From NCBI GenBank assembly GCA_046330455.1, contig JAXLSU010000010.1:62001-126000 (forward strand): DNA of 64,000 bases, written 5' to 3'. Origin of the DNA: CAVQXR01 sp046330455 (GTDB taxonomy: Bacteria; Actinomycetota; Thermoleophilia; Gaiellales; Gaiellaceae). A program made the translations under genes and the position numbers. Positions within the stretch are counted from its first letter, which is position 1; each line of letters begins with the position of its first letter. Shown here one piece after another: positions 33,400 to 40,945 of this stretch. Below the pieces are notes generated by a model. The model saw only the letters and a list, made by a program, of their open reading frames with translations, was not told where the DNA came from and made no database searches.

Positions 33400-35595
33400 A
33401 TGATGAGACGAGCGATGGACGCCAGCATTCCCTCGGCCACCGCGCGCCCTGCTGCCCTCGACCTGGGCAGTCCGGCGTTCCCGGCCGCGGTCGTGACCGT
33501 CCTTGCCTGGGTCGTGTGGGGCGGTCTCGACGGAGGCTTCTCGCCGACCGTCTGGGGCTCGGTCGGTGCCGGGCTCGTTCTGCTGCTCGGCATCGCGCTC
33601 GCCGCGATCCCGCACTCGCTCGACCTCTCCGAGCGGGCCCGGGCCGTGACGATCGCCGGGCTCGTCGGCCTCTGCGCGTGGAGCTTCGCGTCGATCCTCT
33701 GGGCCGACTTCCCGGGGGACGCCTGGGCGGGCAGCGCGATGACGCTCGCCTACGCCGCCGGCTTCCTCCTCCTCTCGCTCTGGCCGTCGACTCCCCGCGC
33801 GGCAACCCTGCTACTCGCGATCTTCACCGCCGGGGTGGTCGTGCTCGGGGCGCTGACGCTCGTCGGTGCGGCCGGGCAGGTCGACGGAGCGTCGCGCTGG
33901 TTCGTCGAGGGACGGCTCTTCGAGCCGGTCGGCTACCCGAACGGGACTGTGGCACTCTGGATGTCTGCCCTGTGGCCGGCTCTCGCCCTGGCGGCGAACC
34001 GCGGCCTACCCGTCGCCGCGAGGGCGCTCGCGCTCGGGAGCGCCGGGTTCCTGCTCGACCTCGCCGTGCTCGGCCAGAGCCGGGGCTGGCTCATCTTCTT
34101 CCCGCTCTCGCTCGCCGTTGCGCTGCTGCTCACCCGCCAGCGCCTCCGCCTCCTCGTCGCCGCGAGCCTCGCGACGCTGTCGACCCTCGCAATCGTGGCG
34201 CCGCTGCTCGACGTGTTCGACACCTTCGGAGAGGGCGGCACCGGGGGCTCGGCCGTCGTGCGCGCAGCCTGGCTGATCGGCGTGTCGGCCGGTGTGCTCA
34301 CCCTGACCGGGGCGGCCTGGGCGGCCCTCGACCGGCGGGTCGTCCTCTCCCCCTCGGCCCACCGGGCACTCGCCGGAGTCGCGAGCGCGGCGGTCCTGCT
34401 CGTCTGCGTCGGGGGAACGGTCGGCGCGCTCGCCGTGGCGGAGCACCCGGGCCGCTGGGTGTCGGAGCGCTGGGAGGAGTTCAGGGGCGGCAGCTCGCTC
34501 GACGCCGAGGGCTCGCGGTTCACGAGCTCGGCGAGCTCGGGTCGCTACGAGGAGTGGACGATCGCCTGGGGTGCCTTCCTCGACCATCCCCTGACCGGGA
34601 TCGGTGCCGACAACTTCGCGGCGACCTACCTCGAGGAGCGCGGTAACGACTTCCGGGAGCCCCGCTTCCCGCACTCGTTCGAGCTGAAGGTGGCGAGCCA
34701 GCTCGGGCTCGTGGGGCTCGCGCTGTTTCTCACCTTCGCGGTCGGCGCCGTGCTCCTGGCGCTGCGCCGTCGCCGGGCGCTCGGCGCCGCCGAGGCGAGC
34801 ATCGTGGGCGCCGCGCTCATGATCCCGGCGTGGTGGGCGATCGCCGGCTCGGCCGACTGGTTCTGGGAGCTCCCCGCGCTCGCCGGTCCCGCGTTCGGCT
34901 TCCTCGGGCTCGCCGGGGCGGTTCGCCCGCCGGCAGCCGCGGCGGAGACGGGGCCCCCTCCCGACGAGAGCCCCCCGAAGCCCGACGCCCCCAGCGGCGG
35001 CGAATCGACTCCGGACGAGGCCGACGCAGGCGCCGCTGCCGGGGAAGGCAACGGACGGCCGCCCTCACGCCGCCGCCTCGTGGTGGTCTCCGTCGGCCTC
35101 GTGACCGGCGTCGCCGTGCTCGCGGGCGCGGCGAGCCTCGCCGTTCCGGCCCTGGCGGAGCGCTACACGCGCGCGGGAGTCGAGGGGTGGCGAGACGACC
35201 TCGGGCTCGCCTATGCGCGGCTCGACCGTGCGGCGAGCTTGAACCCGCTCGCCGGGGGCCCGCTGCTCCTCAAGGGGTCGATCGCGCTCCGCGCAAAGGA
35301 TCTCGACGAGGCGGAGACGGCGTTCCGCGCCGCGCTCGAACGCGAGCCCACGAGCTGGTATGCGAACCTCCAGCTCGCACTGATCGCGGCGGCGCAAGGC
35401 GAGTCGGAGAAGGCCTGGGCATGGCTGCGACGAGCGCAGGAGCTCAATCCGAACGACAAGGTCGCGCGCCGGCTCCAGACGCTGCTCGAGCGCGGGAAGC
35501 CCGTCGACCCCGACGAGCTGAACGACCGCTACGTCCGGTCGTTCAACCAGCGTCAGCTCGGCGCTTTACGTTCTCCGATCGATGGAGTACGCTGA
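33400..35595 (+). CDS. O-antigen ligase-like membrane protein with C-terminal TPR region
   Basis: This 731-residue protein has about eleven membrane segments to residue 510, then a Pro/Glu-rich spacer (about 515-560), another hydrophobic segment (VVVSVGLVTGVAVLAGAASLAV), and a TPR-like region. The TPR-like part contains LAYARLDRAASLNPLAGGPLLL and FRAALEREPTSWYANLQLALIAAAQGE, about residues 600-690, given by position. Wzy_C features include GYPNGTVALWM, SSGRYEEWTIAWGAFLDHPLTGIGADNF by location 1145-1230 of the gene, and HSFELKVASQLGLVGL. ATG 33400, 33403 or 33415 may start it. Such ligase/TPR proteins are thought to join glycans to lipids or proteins outside the membrane. It is divergent from the exopolysaccharide run. 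Confidence 0.8.
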   Translation: MMRRAMDASIPSATARPAALDLGSPAFPAAVVTVLAWVVWGGLDGGFSPTVWGSVGAGLVLLLGIALAAIPHSLDLSERARAVTIAGLVGLCAWSFASILWADFPGDAWAGSAMTLAYAAGFLLLSLWPSTPRAATLLLAIFTAGVVVLGALTLVGAAGQVDGASRWFVEGRLFEPVGYPNGTVALWMSALWPALALAANRGLPVAARALALGSAGFLLDLAVLGQSRGWLIFFPLSLAVALLLTRQRLRLLVAASLATLSTLAIVAPLLDVFDTFGEGGTGGSAVVRAAWLIGVSAGVLTLTGAAWAALDRRVVLSPSAHRALAGVASAAVLLVCVGGTVGALAVAEHPGRWVSERWEEFRGGSSLDAEGSRFTSSASSGRYEEWTIAWGAFLDHPLTGIGADNFAATYLEERGNDFREPRFPHSFELKVASQLGLVGLALFLTFAVGAVLLALRRRRALGAAEASIVGAALMIPAWWAIAGSADWFWELPALAGPAFGFLGLAGAVRPPAAAAETGPPPDESPPKPDAPSGGESTPDEADAGAAAGEGNGRPPSRRRLVVVSVGLVTGVAVLAGAASLAVPALAERYTRAGVEGWRDDLGLAYARLDRAASLNPLAGGPLLLKGSIALRAKDLDEAETAFRAALEREPTSWYANLQLALIAAAQGESEKAWAWLRRAQELNPNDKVARRLQTLLERGKPVDPDELNDRYVRSFNQRQLGALRSPIDGVR

Positions 35596-35624
35596 ATGGG
35601 TAGGGAGCGAAGGAGGTGAGAGTA

Positions 35625-35888
35625 TTGACGAAGAGACTCCGCAGGTTGGGCATCATCGGCACCGGCATGTTGCTGACCCTCGTCGCCGTGCCGGCAGCGC
35701 TTGCCGCCAGCCCGGACGACAGCGTCTACGGGGGCGTCGGCGGCAACATCCAGGGTGACGTCGCTGGAGCCCAGCCGGCCGGGAACCTCCCGTTCACCGG
35801 TATGAACCTGGCCCTGATCGTGATCGGCGGCGTGGCGCTCGTCGCGATCGGCGTCCTGTTGCGGCGGCGCACCGGCGAGAGCCACTAG
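35625..35888 (+). CDS. Tiny LPXTG-type (LPFTG) sortase substrate
   Basis: An 87-residue wall-anchored peptide. TTG 35625 is chosen because AGGAGG (35611-35616) lies eight bases before it; a GTG at 35616 overlaps that ribosome site and cannot be used with it. Signal peptide: LTKRLRRLGIIGTGMLLTLV up to Ala-Leu-Ala-Ala near residue 28. The mature part is only about 30 residues, Gly/Asp-rich (VYGGVGGNIQGDVAGAQPAG). The sorting signal is complete: LPFTG at 55-59, a hydrophobic helix (NLALIVIGGVALVAIGVLL) and RRRTGESH as the positive tail. The sortase gene follows after four bases, so the two form a dedicated pair. The peptide is too short to be an enzyme. Confidence 0.85.
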   Translation: MTKRLRRLGIIGTGMLLTLVAVPAALAASPDDSVYGGVGGNIQGDVAGAQPAGNLPFTGMNLALIVIGGVALVAIGVLLRRRTGESH

Positions 35889-35892
35889 GCGC

Positions 35893-36735
35893 GTGCCCGA
35901 ATCGATCGACGCCGACGGGGCCCGGGTTCGCCGGGCCCCGTTTGCGAGACGGGGCCGCGAAGCCTCGAGACCGGTTTCCACGTCGCGCCGAGCACGGATC
36001 GCGCGGCGCGCCGGGACCGTGATGATCGTCGCGGGCATCCTCGCGCTCGGCTACGGCGCGGCCATCTACTTCTGGCACGATCCGGTCACCGACCTCTACG
36101 CGAGGGTCAAGCAGCGCCAGCTCGCCTCCCAGCTCGACGAGACGTTCTCGGCGTTCGCGCTCACGGCCCCGACCGCACGTAGCGCGGGCGCCCCGGAGAC
36201 CGCCGCCCCCGAGGGCCCGGCCCGGGCCGAGCTCGAGGCGGCCGTTCGGACCGCCGCCACGCGCATGCTCGCCGAGGCGAAGCCCGGAGCGGTGCTCGGC
36301 CGGATCACCGTGCCCGCGCTCGGCATCTCACCGGTGTTCGTCAACGGCACCGAGTGGGGTCGCGACCTCACGCGTGGCCCCGGCCGGTATCCGGAGACAT
36401 CGCTGCCCGGTCTCGGCCAGCTCACCGCGATCGCGGGTCACAGGACGACGTTCGGGGCGTGGTTCCGGCACGTCGACGAGCTCGAGGCCGGCGACGAGAT
36501 CGTCCTCGAGCTTCCGTACGGTCGGTTCGTGTACACGGTGACCGGGCACGAGATCGTCGCCAAGGACGACTGGAGCGTGATCAGCCCGCACGGGTTCGAC
36601 GAGCTCGTGCTGTCGGCCTGTCACCCGCTGTACAGCGCCGAGCAGCGCTGGATCGTCTACGCGCGGCTGACCGAGGTGAAGACCCCGCAGGGGAGCTACG
36701 CGGTCGACCGCGACGCCGCGCAGGCGGCGTCCTGA
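35893..36735 (+). CDS. Sortase (class E-like)
   Basis: A 280-residue membrane-anchored transpeptidase. A basic N-terminus and a single helix (about 42-62, MIVAGILALGYGAAIYF) are followed by a linker and the sortase barrel. ITVPALGISPVFVNGTEW starts the barrel; AIAGHRTTFG carries His183, VLSACHPLYS carries Cys243 and SAEQRWIVYARL carries Arg252, the complete catalytic triad. The Cys-His-Pro and Ser-Ala-x-Gln-Arg pattern is typical of actinobacterial class E enzymes, which favour LAXTG, whereas its neighbour carries LPFTG. GTG 35893 lies four bases after the substrate gene stop. It should cleave after Thr and attach the peptide to wall or pilus precursors. Confidence 0.9.
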   Translation: MPESIDADGARVRRAPFARRGREASRPVSTSRRARIARRAGTVMIVAGILALGYGAAIYFWHDPVTDLYARVKQRQLASQLDETFSAFALTAPTARSAGAPETAAPEGPARAELEAAVRTAATRMLAEAKPGAVLGRITVPALGISPVFVNGTEWGRDLTRGPGRYPETSLPGLGQLTAIAGHRTTFGAWFRHVDELEAGDEIVLELPYGRFVYTVTGHEIVAKDDWSVISPHGFDELVLSACHPLYSAEQRWIVYARLTEVKTPQGSYAVDRDAAQAAS

Positions 36736-36816
36736 CGGCGCTCCGGGGCCCGGACTCGCTCCGCCGTCGGGGCGCTTCCCGGCAGGAGTACGGGGTCGGA
36801 CGACCGAACTTCGGGC

Positions 36817-36822
36817 TATAGT
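36817..36822 (+). promoter_or_regulatory. -10 element, leaderless start
   Basis: TATAGT followed by seven bases and the TTG at 36830. There is no Shine-Dalgarno sequence and no convincing -35 box. The spacing predicts that the transcript begins at or near the start codon. Confidence 0.55.
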
Positions 36823-36829
36823 CCCTCCC

Positions 36830-37393
36830 TTGCCGACCCAGCACGTTCACGTCAGCGCCCTGGTTCGCAGGTGCTTTGTGCTCCTCGCGCTCACGGCCGG
36901 CGCGATCGCGATGCTGCTCCTCCCCGCGACCGCGAAGGCTGCACGCTCCGACGAGTCGGCCGTCCGGACCGACCGGGCGCTCAGCACGGCCCTGCTCGCC
37001 GAGGTCAACACGGCGCGCGCCGAGCGGGGGCGCAGGTCTCTCCAGTCGGTGGCCTCGCTGCGGCGGGCGGCAAGGACGCACGCCGTATCGATGGGCGAGC
37101 GTGGCTACTTCGGCCATGTCCGGACAGGAGACGAGCGCGGGCTCGCCCAGACCTACGCGGGCAAGGTCGCCGAGACGCTCTTCTGGACCGGCGGGTCGCT
37201 CTCGGCCCGCGAGGTGGTCGACCGCTGGCTCGCCAGCGCTCCCCACAGGACGATCGTCCTCGGCAAGCGATTCGCCGAGATCGGAATCCTCGCGGTGCGC
37301 GTCGCCCAGGCACCGGGCGTCTACCGCGGTGCAACCGTGACCATCGTCGTCGCGGACTACGGCATCCCCCGGCGCGCCCTCGCCCGCTCCTGA
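36830..37393 (+). CDS. Secreted CAP/SCP-domain protein 1
   Basis: A 187-residue exported protein. Signal peptide: FVLLALTAGAIAMLLLPATAKA. The CAP core begins LLAEVNTARAERGRRSLQSV, has RTHAVSMGERGYFGHV (HxxxM...F.H pattern) and ends with WLASAPHRTIVLGKRFAEIGI and VTIVVADYG. The usual CAP His/Glu cavity residues are partly present (GYFGH and the AETLFW helix). Function of bacterial CAP proteins is mostly unknown; binding of lipids or peptides at the surface is one idea. TTG 36830 is used because it sits seven bases after TATAGT. Two paralogs follow at 37504 and 42219. Confidence 0.8.
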   Translation: MPTQHVHVSALVRRCFVLLALTAGAIAMLLLPATAKAARSDESAVRTDRALSTALLAEVNTARAERGRRSLQSVASLRRAARTHAVSMGERGYFGHVRTGDERGLAQTYAGKVAETLFWTGGSLSAREVVDRWLASAPHRTIVLGKRFAEIGILAVRVAQAPGVYRGATVTIVVADYGIPRRALARS

Positions 37394-37503
37394 CCGTCTG
37401 AGCCACCGGCTCGGCACCCTCATCCCCCGGGGCGCACCGGCCGCCTGCCCTCGATCGAGGGATCTCGATCACCCGTCGCGTCCCTGCGCCCGATGGGTCG
37501 TAC

Positions 37504-38073
37504 GTGGCCCTCGGATGCAGCCCCGTGCGCGCCCGGCTCGCGCTCGCCGCAGCCCTCGTCGCTGCGGCAGTCCTCGGGCTGCTCGCTCTCCCGTCGCCCG
37601 CCGTCGCCGTTCCTCAGGCGCAGACGACACGGGTCGCCGAGGACGCCGCGCTCGTGCCGCGAATCGTCGCCGCCATCAATGCCGAGCGGCGAGGCAGGGG
37701 CCTGCGGCCGCTGCGGATCTCCGGCCAGCTCGCCGCCGCGGCGGAGCGGCACGCCCGCTCAATGGCGAACCTCGGGTTCTTCGCGCACGAGTCGGCCGAC
37801 GGGACGTCGTTTGCCCGACGGATCCTCCGCAGCTACAAGGTGACCGGGTACTCGAGCTGGACGGTCGGCGAGAACCTGCTCTGGCGCTCACCCGGCGTCA
37901 CCGCCGGGGAGGCGCTCGCCATGTGGATGGCCAGTCCGCCGCACCGCCGGGTGCTCCTGACCGGCGCGTTCCGGGAGATCGGCATCTCCGTCGTGCACGC
38001 CGAGGACGCTCCGGCCGCGTTCCGGAACCTGGACGTCGCGATCGTCGTCGCCGACTTCGGCGTCAGGCGCTGA
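37504..38073 (+). CDS. Secreted CAP/SCP-domain protein 2
   Basis: A 189-residue exported protein, close relative of the one at 42219. Signal peptide RLALAAALVAAAVLGLLALPSPAVA follows a short N-region; GTG 37504 or GTG 37525 may start it. The CAP core has IVAAINAERRGRGLRPLRIS, AAAERHARSMANLGFFAHES, TVGENLLWRSPGVTAGEALAMWMASPPHRRVLL (positions about 125-157) and a C-terminal VAIVVADFG. The His, Glu (GENL) and second His (SPPHR) of the classic CAP cavity are all present, unlike in CAP protein 1. The 110-base gap upstream holds no obvious promoter. Confidence 0.82.
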   Translation: MALGCSPVRARLALAAALVAAAVLGLLALPSPAVAVPQAQTTRVAEDAALVPRIVAAINAERRGRGLRPLRISGQLAAAAERHARSMANLGFFAHESADGTSFARRILRSYKVTGYSSWTVGENLLWRSPGVTAGEALAMWMASPPHRRVLLTGAFREIGISVVHAEDAPAAFRNLDVAIVVADFGVRR

Positions 38074-38081
38074 GCAGGCCG

Positions 38082-38666
38082 CTACCGCGACCCGCCCGGC
38101 TTCCACAGCGGCTCGGAGACGCTGGCGTCCGCGTTCGCGGCACGCGAGAGGATGAACAGGAGATCAGAGAGCCGGTTCAGGTAGGCGAGCGCGACCGGGT
38201 TCACCTCCGTGGTCTCGGCGAGTGAGACGGCGAGCCGCTCGGCCCGGCGGCAGACGGTCCGGGCGACATGGAGCCTGGCGGCGCATTCCGTCCCACCCGG
38301 GAGCACGAAGCTCCGCAGGGGCTCGAGGCGATCGTTGACCTCGTCGCACAGCCCCTCCAGCCATTCGATCTGGGGCGTCTCGACGCGTAGCCGCTCCCTT
38401 GCGTTCGAGAGCGGCACGGAGAGATCGGCACCGAGATCGAAGAGGTCGTTCTGGATCCGTTCGAGCCAGGGGCGGTACTCCTCGGGCACCTCGCCTGCGA
38501 GCACGACGCCGATCGCCGCGTTCAGCTCGTCGATGGTTCCGTAGGTCTCGATGCGCGGGTGCGTCTTGCTGACCCGCTCCCCGCTTCCAAGGCTCGTCTC
38601 GCCTGCGTCCCCGCCCCGCGTGTAGATGCGAGTCAGCCTGACCGGCTCGTCGCGCTTCCTACCCAT
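38082..38666 (-). CDS. Cob(I)alamin adenosyltransferase, PduO type
   Basis: A 194-residue trimeric enzyme that adenosylates reduced corrinoid with ATP to make coenzyme B12. The ATP site is RIYTRGGDAGETSLGSGERV near the N-terminus, followed by ETYGTIDELNAAIG. PGGTECAARLHVARTVCRRAER carries the conserved Arg and His/Cys residues of the active site, and VNPVALAYLNRLSDLLFIL is the final helix. ATG 38666 begins just before the ATP motif and overlaps the 3' end of the acyl-CoA dehydrogenase-type gene by eight bases. Pairing with 3-hydroxybutyryl-CoA dehydrogenase suggests a route with a B12-dependent mutase, but no mutase is in the window. Confidence 0.9.
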   Translation of the reverse strand: MGRKRDEPVRLTRIYTRGGDAGETSLGSGERVSKTHPRIETYGTIDELNAAIGVVLAGEVPEEYRPWLERIQNDLFDLGADLSVPLSNARERLRVETPQIEWLEGLCDEVNDRLEPLRSFVLPGGTECAARLHVARTVCRRAERLAVSLAETTEVNPVALAYLNRLSDLLFILSRAANADASVSEPLWKPGGSR

Positions 38667-39495
38667 ACTCGTAGAACCCCCTCCCGGACTTCCGACCAAG
38701 ACGGCCCGCGGCGACGTAGCGCCGCAGCAGCGGGCACGGTGCGTACTTCGGGTCACCGAGGCCCTCGTGGAGCACCTCCATGATCGCGACGCAGGTGTCG
38801 AGGCCGATCAGGTCGGCGAGCGCGAGCGGGCCCAGCGGGTGGTTGAGGCCGAGCCTCGCGATCGTGTCGATCGCCTCGGCCTCCGCGACGCCTTCCATGA
38901 GCGCGTAGGCCGCCTCGTTGACGAGCGGCATCAGGATCCGGTTCGCGACGAAGCCCGGGAAGTCGCGCGCCTCGGCCGGGGTCTTCCCGAGCTCGCGAGC
39001 GAGCCCGGCGATCGCGTCGGCGGTCGCGTCCGAGGTCTCGAGGCCGCGGACGACCTCGACGAGCGCCATGACCGGCACCGGGTTGAAGAAGTGCATGCCG
39101 ATCACGCGGTCCGGCCGTTCGGTCGCGGCGGCGAGCTCGGTGATCGAGATCGAGGACGTGTTCGACGCGAGGATCGCGCCGGCCGGCATCAGCGCCTCTG
39201 CTTCCCGAAACAGCGCCTGCTTCACCGGGGCGCTCTCGACGACCGCCTCGATCAGGAGCTCTGCCGGCACGAGCTCCGGCGCGACGTCCACCCGTGCGAG
39301 CACGTCCGCCGGCTCATACGGCGCGCCCTTCGCCGCGAGCTTCTCGAGGCTCGCGGCGATCCGCTCGAGCGCGCGCTCGGCGGCGCCGGGCACCGAGTCG
39401 ACGAGGCTCACGCGCCGCCCCGAGGCTGCGACGACCTGCGCGATCCCGGCGCCCATCTGGCCGGCCCCGACAACGAGGACGTGCTCGAGCTCCAC
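38659..39495 (-). CDS. hbd: 3-hydroxybutyryl-CoA dehydrogenase
   Basis: A 278-residue NAD(P)-dependent oxidoreductase interconverting 3-hydroxyacyl-CoA and 3-ketoacyl-CoA. VLVVGAGQMGAGIAQVVA is the dinucleotide fold, ASNTSSISITELAAAT holds the substrate-contact Ser, GMHFFNPVPVM gives the catalytic His and the Asn-Pro motif, and GFVANRILMPLVNEA starts the C-terminal dimer domain, ending SGRGFYEYG. Length is exactly typical. GTG 39495 is six bases after TAGGCT and appears leaderless. It is cotranscribed with the adenosyltransferase. With the thiolase at 40946 it could serve short-chain acyl-CoA metabolism. Confidence 0.92.
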   Translation of the reverse strand: MELEHVLVVGAGQMGAGIAQVVAASGRRVSLVDSVPGAAERALERIAASLEKLAAKGAPYEPADVLARVDVAPELVPAELLIEAVVESAPVKQALFREAEALMPAGAILASNTSSISITELAAATERPDRVIGMHFFNPVPVMALVEVVRGLETSDATADAIAGLARELGKTPAEARDFPGFVANRILMPLVNEAAYALMEGVAEAEAIDTIARLGLNHPLGPLALADLIGLDTCVAIMEVLHEGLGDPKYAPCPLLRRYVAAGRLGRKSGRGFYEYG

Positions 39496-39501
39496 GACCC
39501 C

Positions 39502-39507
39502 AGCCTA
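39502..39507 (-). promoter_or_regulatory. -10 element, leaderless start
   Basis: Minus-strand TAGGCT, six bases, then GTG 39495. The same hexamer and spacing occur on the plus strand before GTG 61228. Confidence 0.55.
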
Positions 39508-39534
39508 CCGGCCGGCGGCCGGCAGTCCCCGGGA

Positions 39535-40899
39535 TCAGCGCGCCGGGGAGCGCGACCGGTTCGCCGTGCCCGGGGAGGCGGTGATGGCCTCGAGGACGTA
39601 CGCAACCGGGCTCGGCAGGCGTGCAAGCTCCTCGAACCGGTCCGTCGGCGTCGGGGCGGCGACGAGGAACGGCGCCACGAGCCCGATCAGCCTGCCGTGG
39701 AGAAGTACCGCATCCATGGCGAAGAGCAGCTCGCCCTCGCCGCGCTCGCGAAGCGAGACGTCGAAGACGCGCACGCGATCGAGCCCGCCGCCGCCGGGAA
39801 CGACGACGAGACGATCGTGTCGCAGCCAGAGCGGCTTCGCGACCACGTAGGGCCCGCCGAGCGGCGCAGTCCTGACCGTCCCGGTCTTCGTGTCGACGAG
39901 GACGACCCGCGAGGGCCGCGGGTCGGTGTAGTCGCTCCAGTCGACGGCGACCCCCGCGAGGTAGCGCCCGCCGGGGCTCGGCGTCAGCGGGCCGGTGAAG
40001 CGCGGTAGCCGCGCGAGCGCACGCCCGGCGCCGCTTCCGAGCGAGACCGCCACAGCGGTGCGACCGCCCTTACCGCCGCAGAGGTAGGCGCGCCGGGGAC
40101 CGATCGTCCCCGCCGTCGCCTGCCCGCGCCAGAGAAGCCGGGAGCTCGACGGGCCGACGACGAGCAGGCGGTCTGGGGACACGTCTGAGCTCACCATCAC
40201 CGCCGCCCTGAGGCCGTCACGCGAGAGGCACCGGACCGAGGCCGGATACCCGTTGCGCCAGTCGACAGGCGCGAGCGTCGCCACGACGTCCATCGTCGCC
40301 AGGTCTCGCACGTCGAGCCGGTACCCGACGGATTCCTCACCCGGAACGGCGACGAGCTCGACGACCCTGCCCCCGGCAGGGCACACCGAGAGCTCGACCG
40401 TCTCACCCTCTCCCTCGCCGTAGGCGACGACGCGACCCAGCTCGTCGAGCGCCACCGTGCGCACGTCGCCGAAGCTGCCCCCGACGAGCAGCGCTGCCGG
40501 GCCCTCGGACGTCGGCGCAGGGAGCGGCTGCGCGGCAGCGACCAGCTCGTCCGGATCGACCTGGGAGCAGAGGTTCGACCGCCACTCGGCGCCGTCCGCG
40601 GTCAGGAGCAGGCCGACGCGCCCGCCCACCGGGATCTCGAGGCCGCAGGTGGCGCCGTCCCGGTGCGAGCGCACGACGACCGTCTCGCCGAGCGCGCCCT
40701 TCACCGCCGTCTCGACCTCGAAGGTGTGAATGGCCTCCTCGCCGTCGACCACCCGCTCGGTCAGGACGCCGACGAAGGCGCCGTCCGAGCGTGCGAGGGC
40801 ATCACGAACGTCGACGGGGGCGCACGAGCACGCGAGGGCCTGACCGACGAGAACGAGGCTCGCGGCGAGCGCGGCGACGAGAACGGCGAGGCGTGTCAT
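39535..40899 (-). CDS. Secreted NTR/TIMP-like and propeller-like protein, unknown function
   Basis: A 454-residue exported protein. ATG 40899 starts a signal peptide (LAVLVAALAASLVLVGQALA) whose predicted cleavage leaves Cys at the new N-terminus: ACSCAPVDVRDALARSDGAFVG. The CSC start, THxF-like VETAVKG strand, VRSHRDGATCGLEIPVG and WRSNLCSQVDPDEL give the four-Cys pattern of netrin/TIMP-like domains (residues about 24-140). The rest (150-454) is beta-rich with repeated VRTVALDELGR-type and VLVDTKTGTVRTA-type blades and resembles TolB/WD-like propellers. A longer upstream frame only overlaps the thiolase. In TIMPs the N-terminal Cys blocks metalloproteases; whether that applies here is unknown. 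Confidence 0.62.
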   Translation of the reverse strand: MTRLAVLVAALAASLVLVGQALACSCAPVDVRDALARSDGAFVGVLTERVVDGEEAIHTFEVETAVKGALGETVVVRSHRDGATCGLEIPVGGRVGLLLTADGAEWRSNLCSQVDPDELVAAAQPLPAPTSEGPAALLVGGSFGDVRTVALDELGRVVAYGEGEGETVELSVCPAGGRVVELVAVPGEESVGYRLDVRDLATMDVVATLAPVDWRNGYPASVRCLSRDGLRAAVMVSSDVSPDRLLVVGPSSSRLLWRGQATAGTIGPRRAYLCGGKGGRTAVAVSLGSGAGRALARLPRFTGPLTPSPGGRYLAGVAVDWSDYTDPRPSRVVLVDTKTGTVRTAPLGGPYVVAKPLWLRHDRLVVVPGGGGLDRVRVFDVSLRERGEGELLFAMDAVLLHGRLIGLVAPFLVAAPTPTDRFEELARLPSPVAYVLEAITASPGTANRSRSPAR

Positions 40900-40945
40900 G
40901 GGAGTTCGACCGCGGCCGCGCCTGCGAAGTTCCCGCGGTGAGCCT

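Noticed and set aside
35616..35624. GTG 35616 as start of the LPFTG peptide gene
   Set aside because: It overlaps the AGGAGG ribosome site; TTG 35625 has the correct eight-base spacing.
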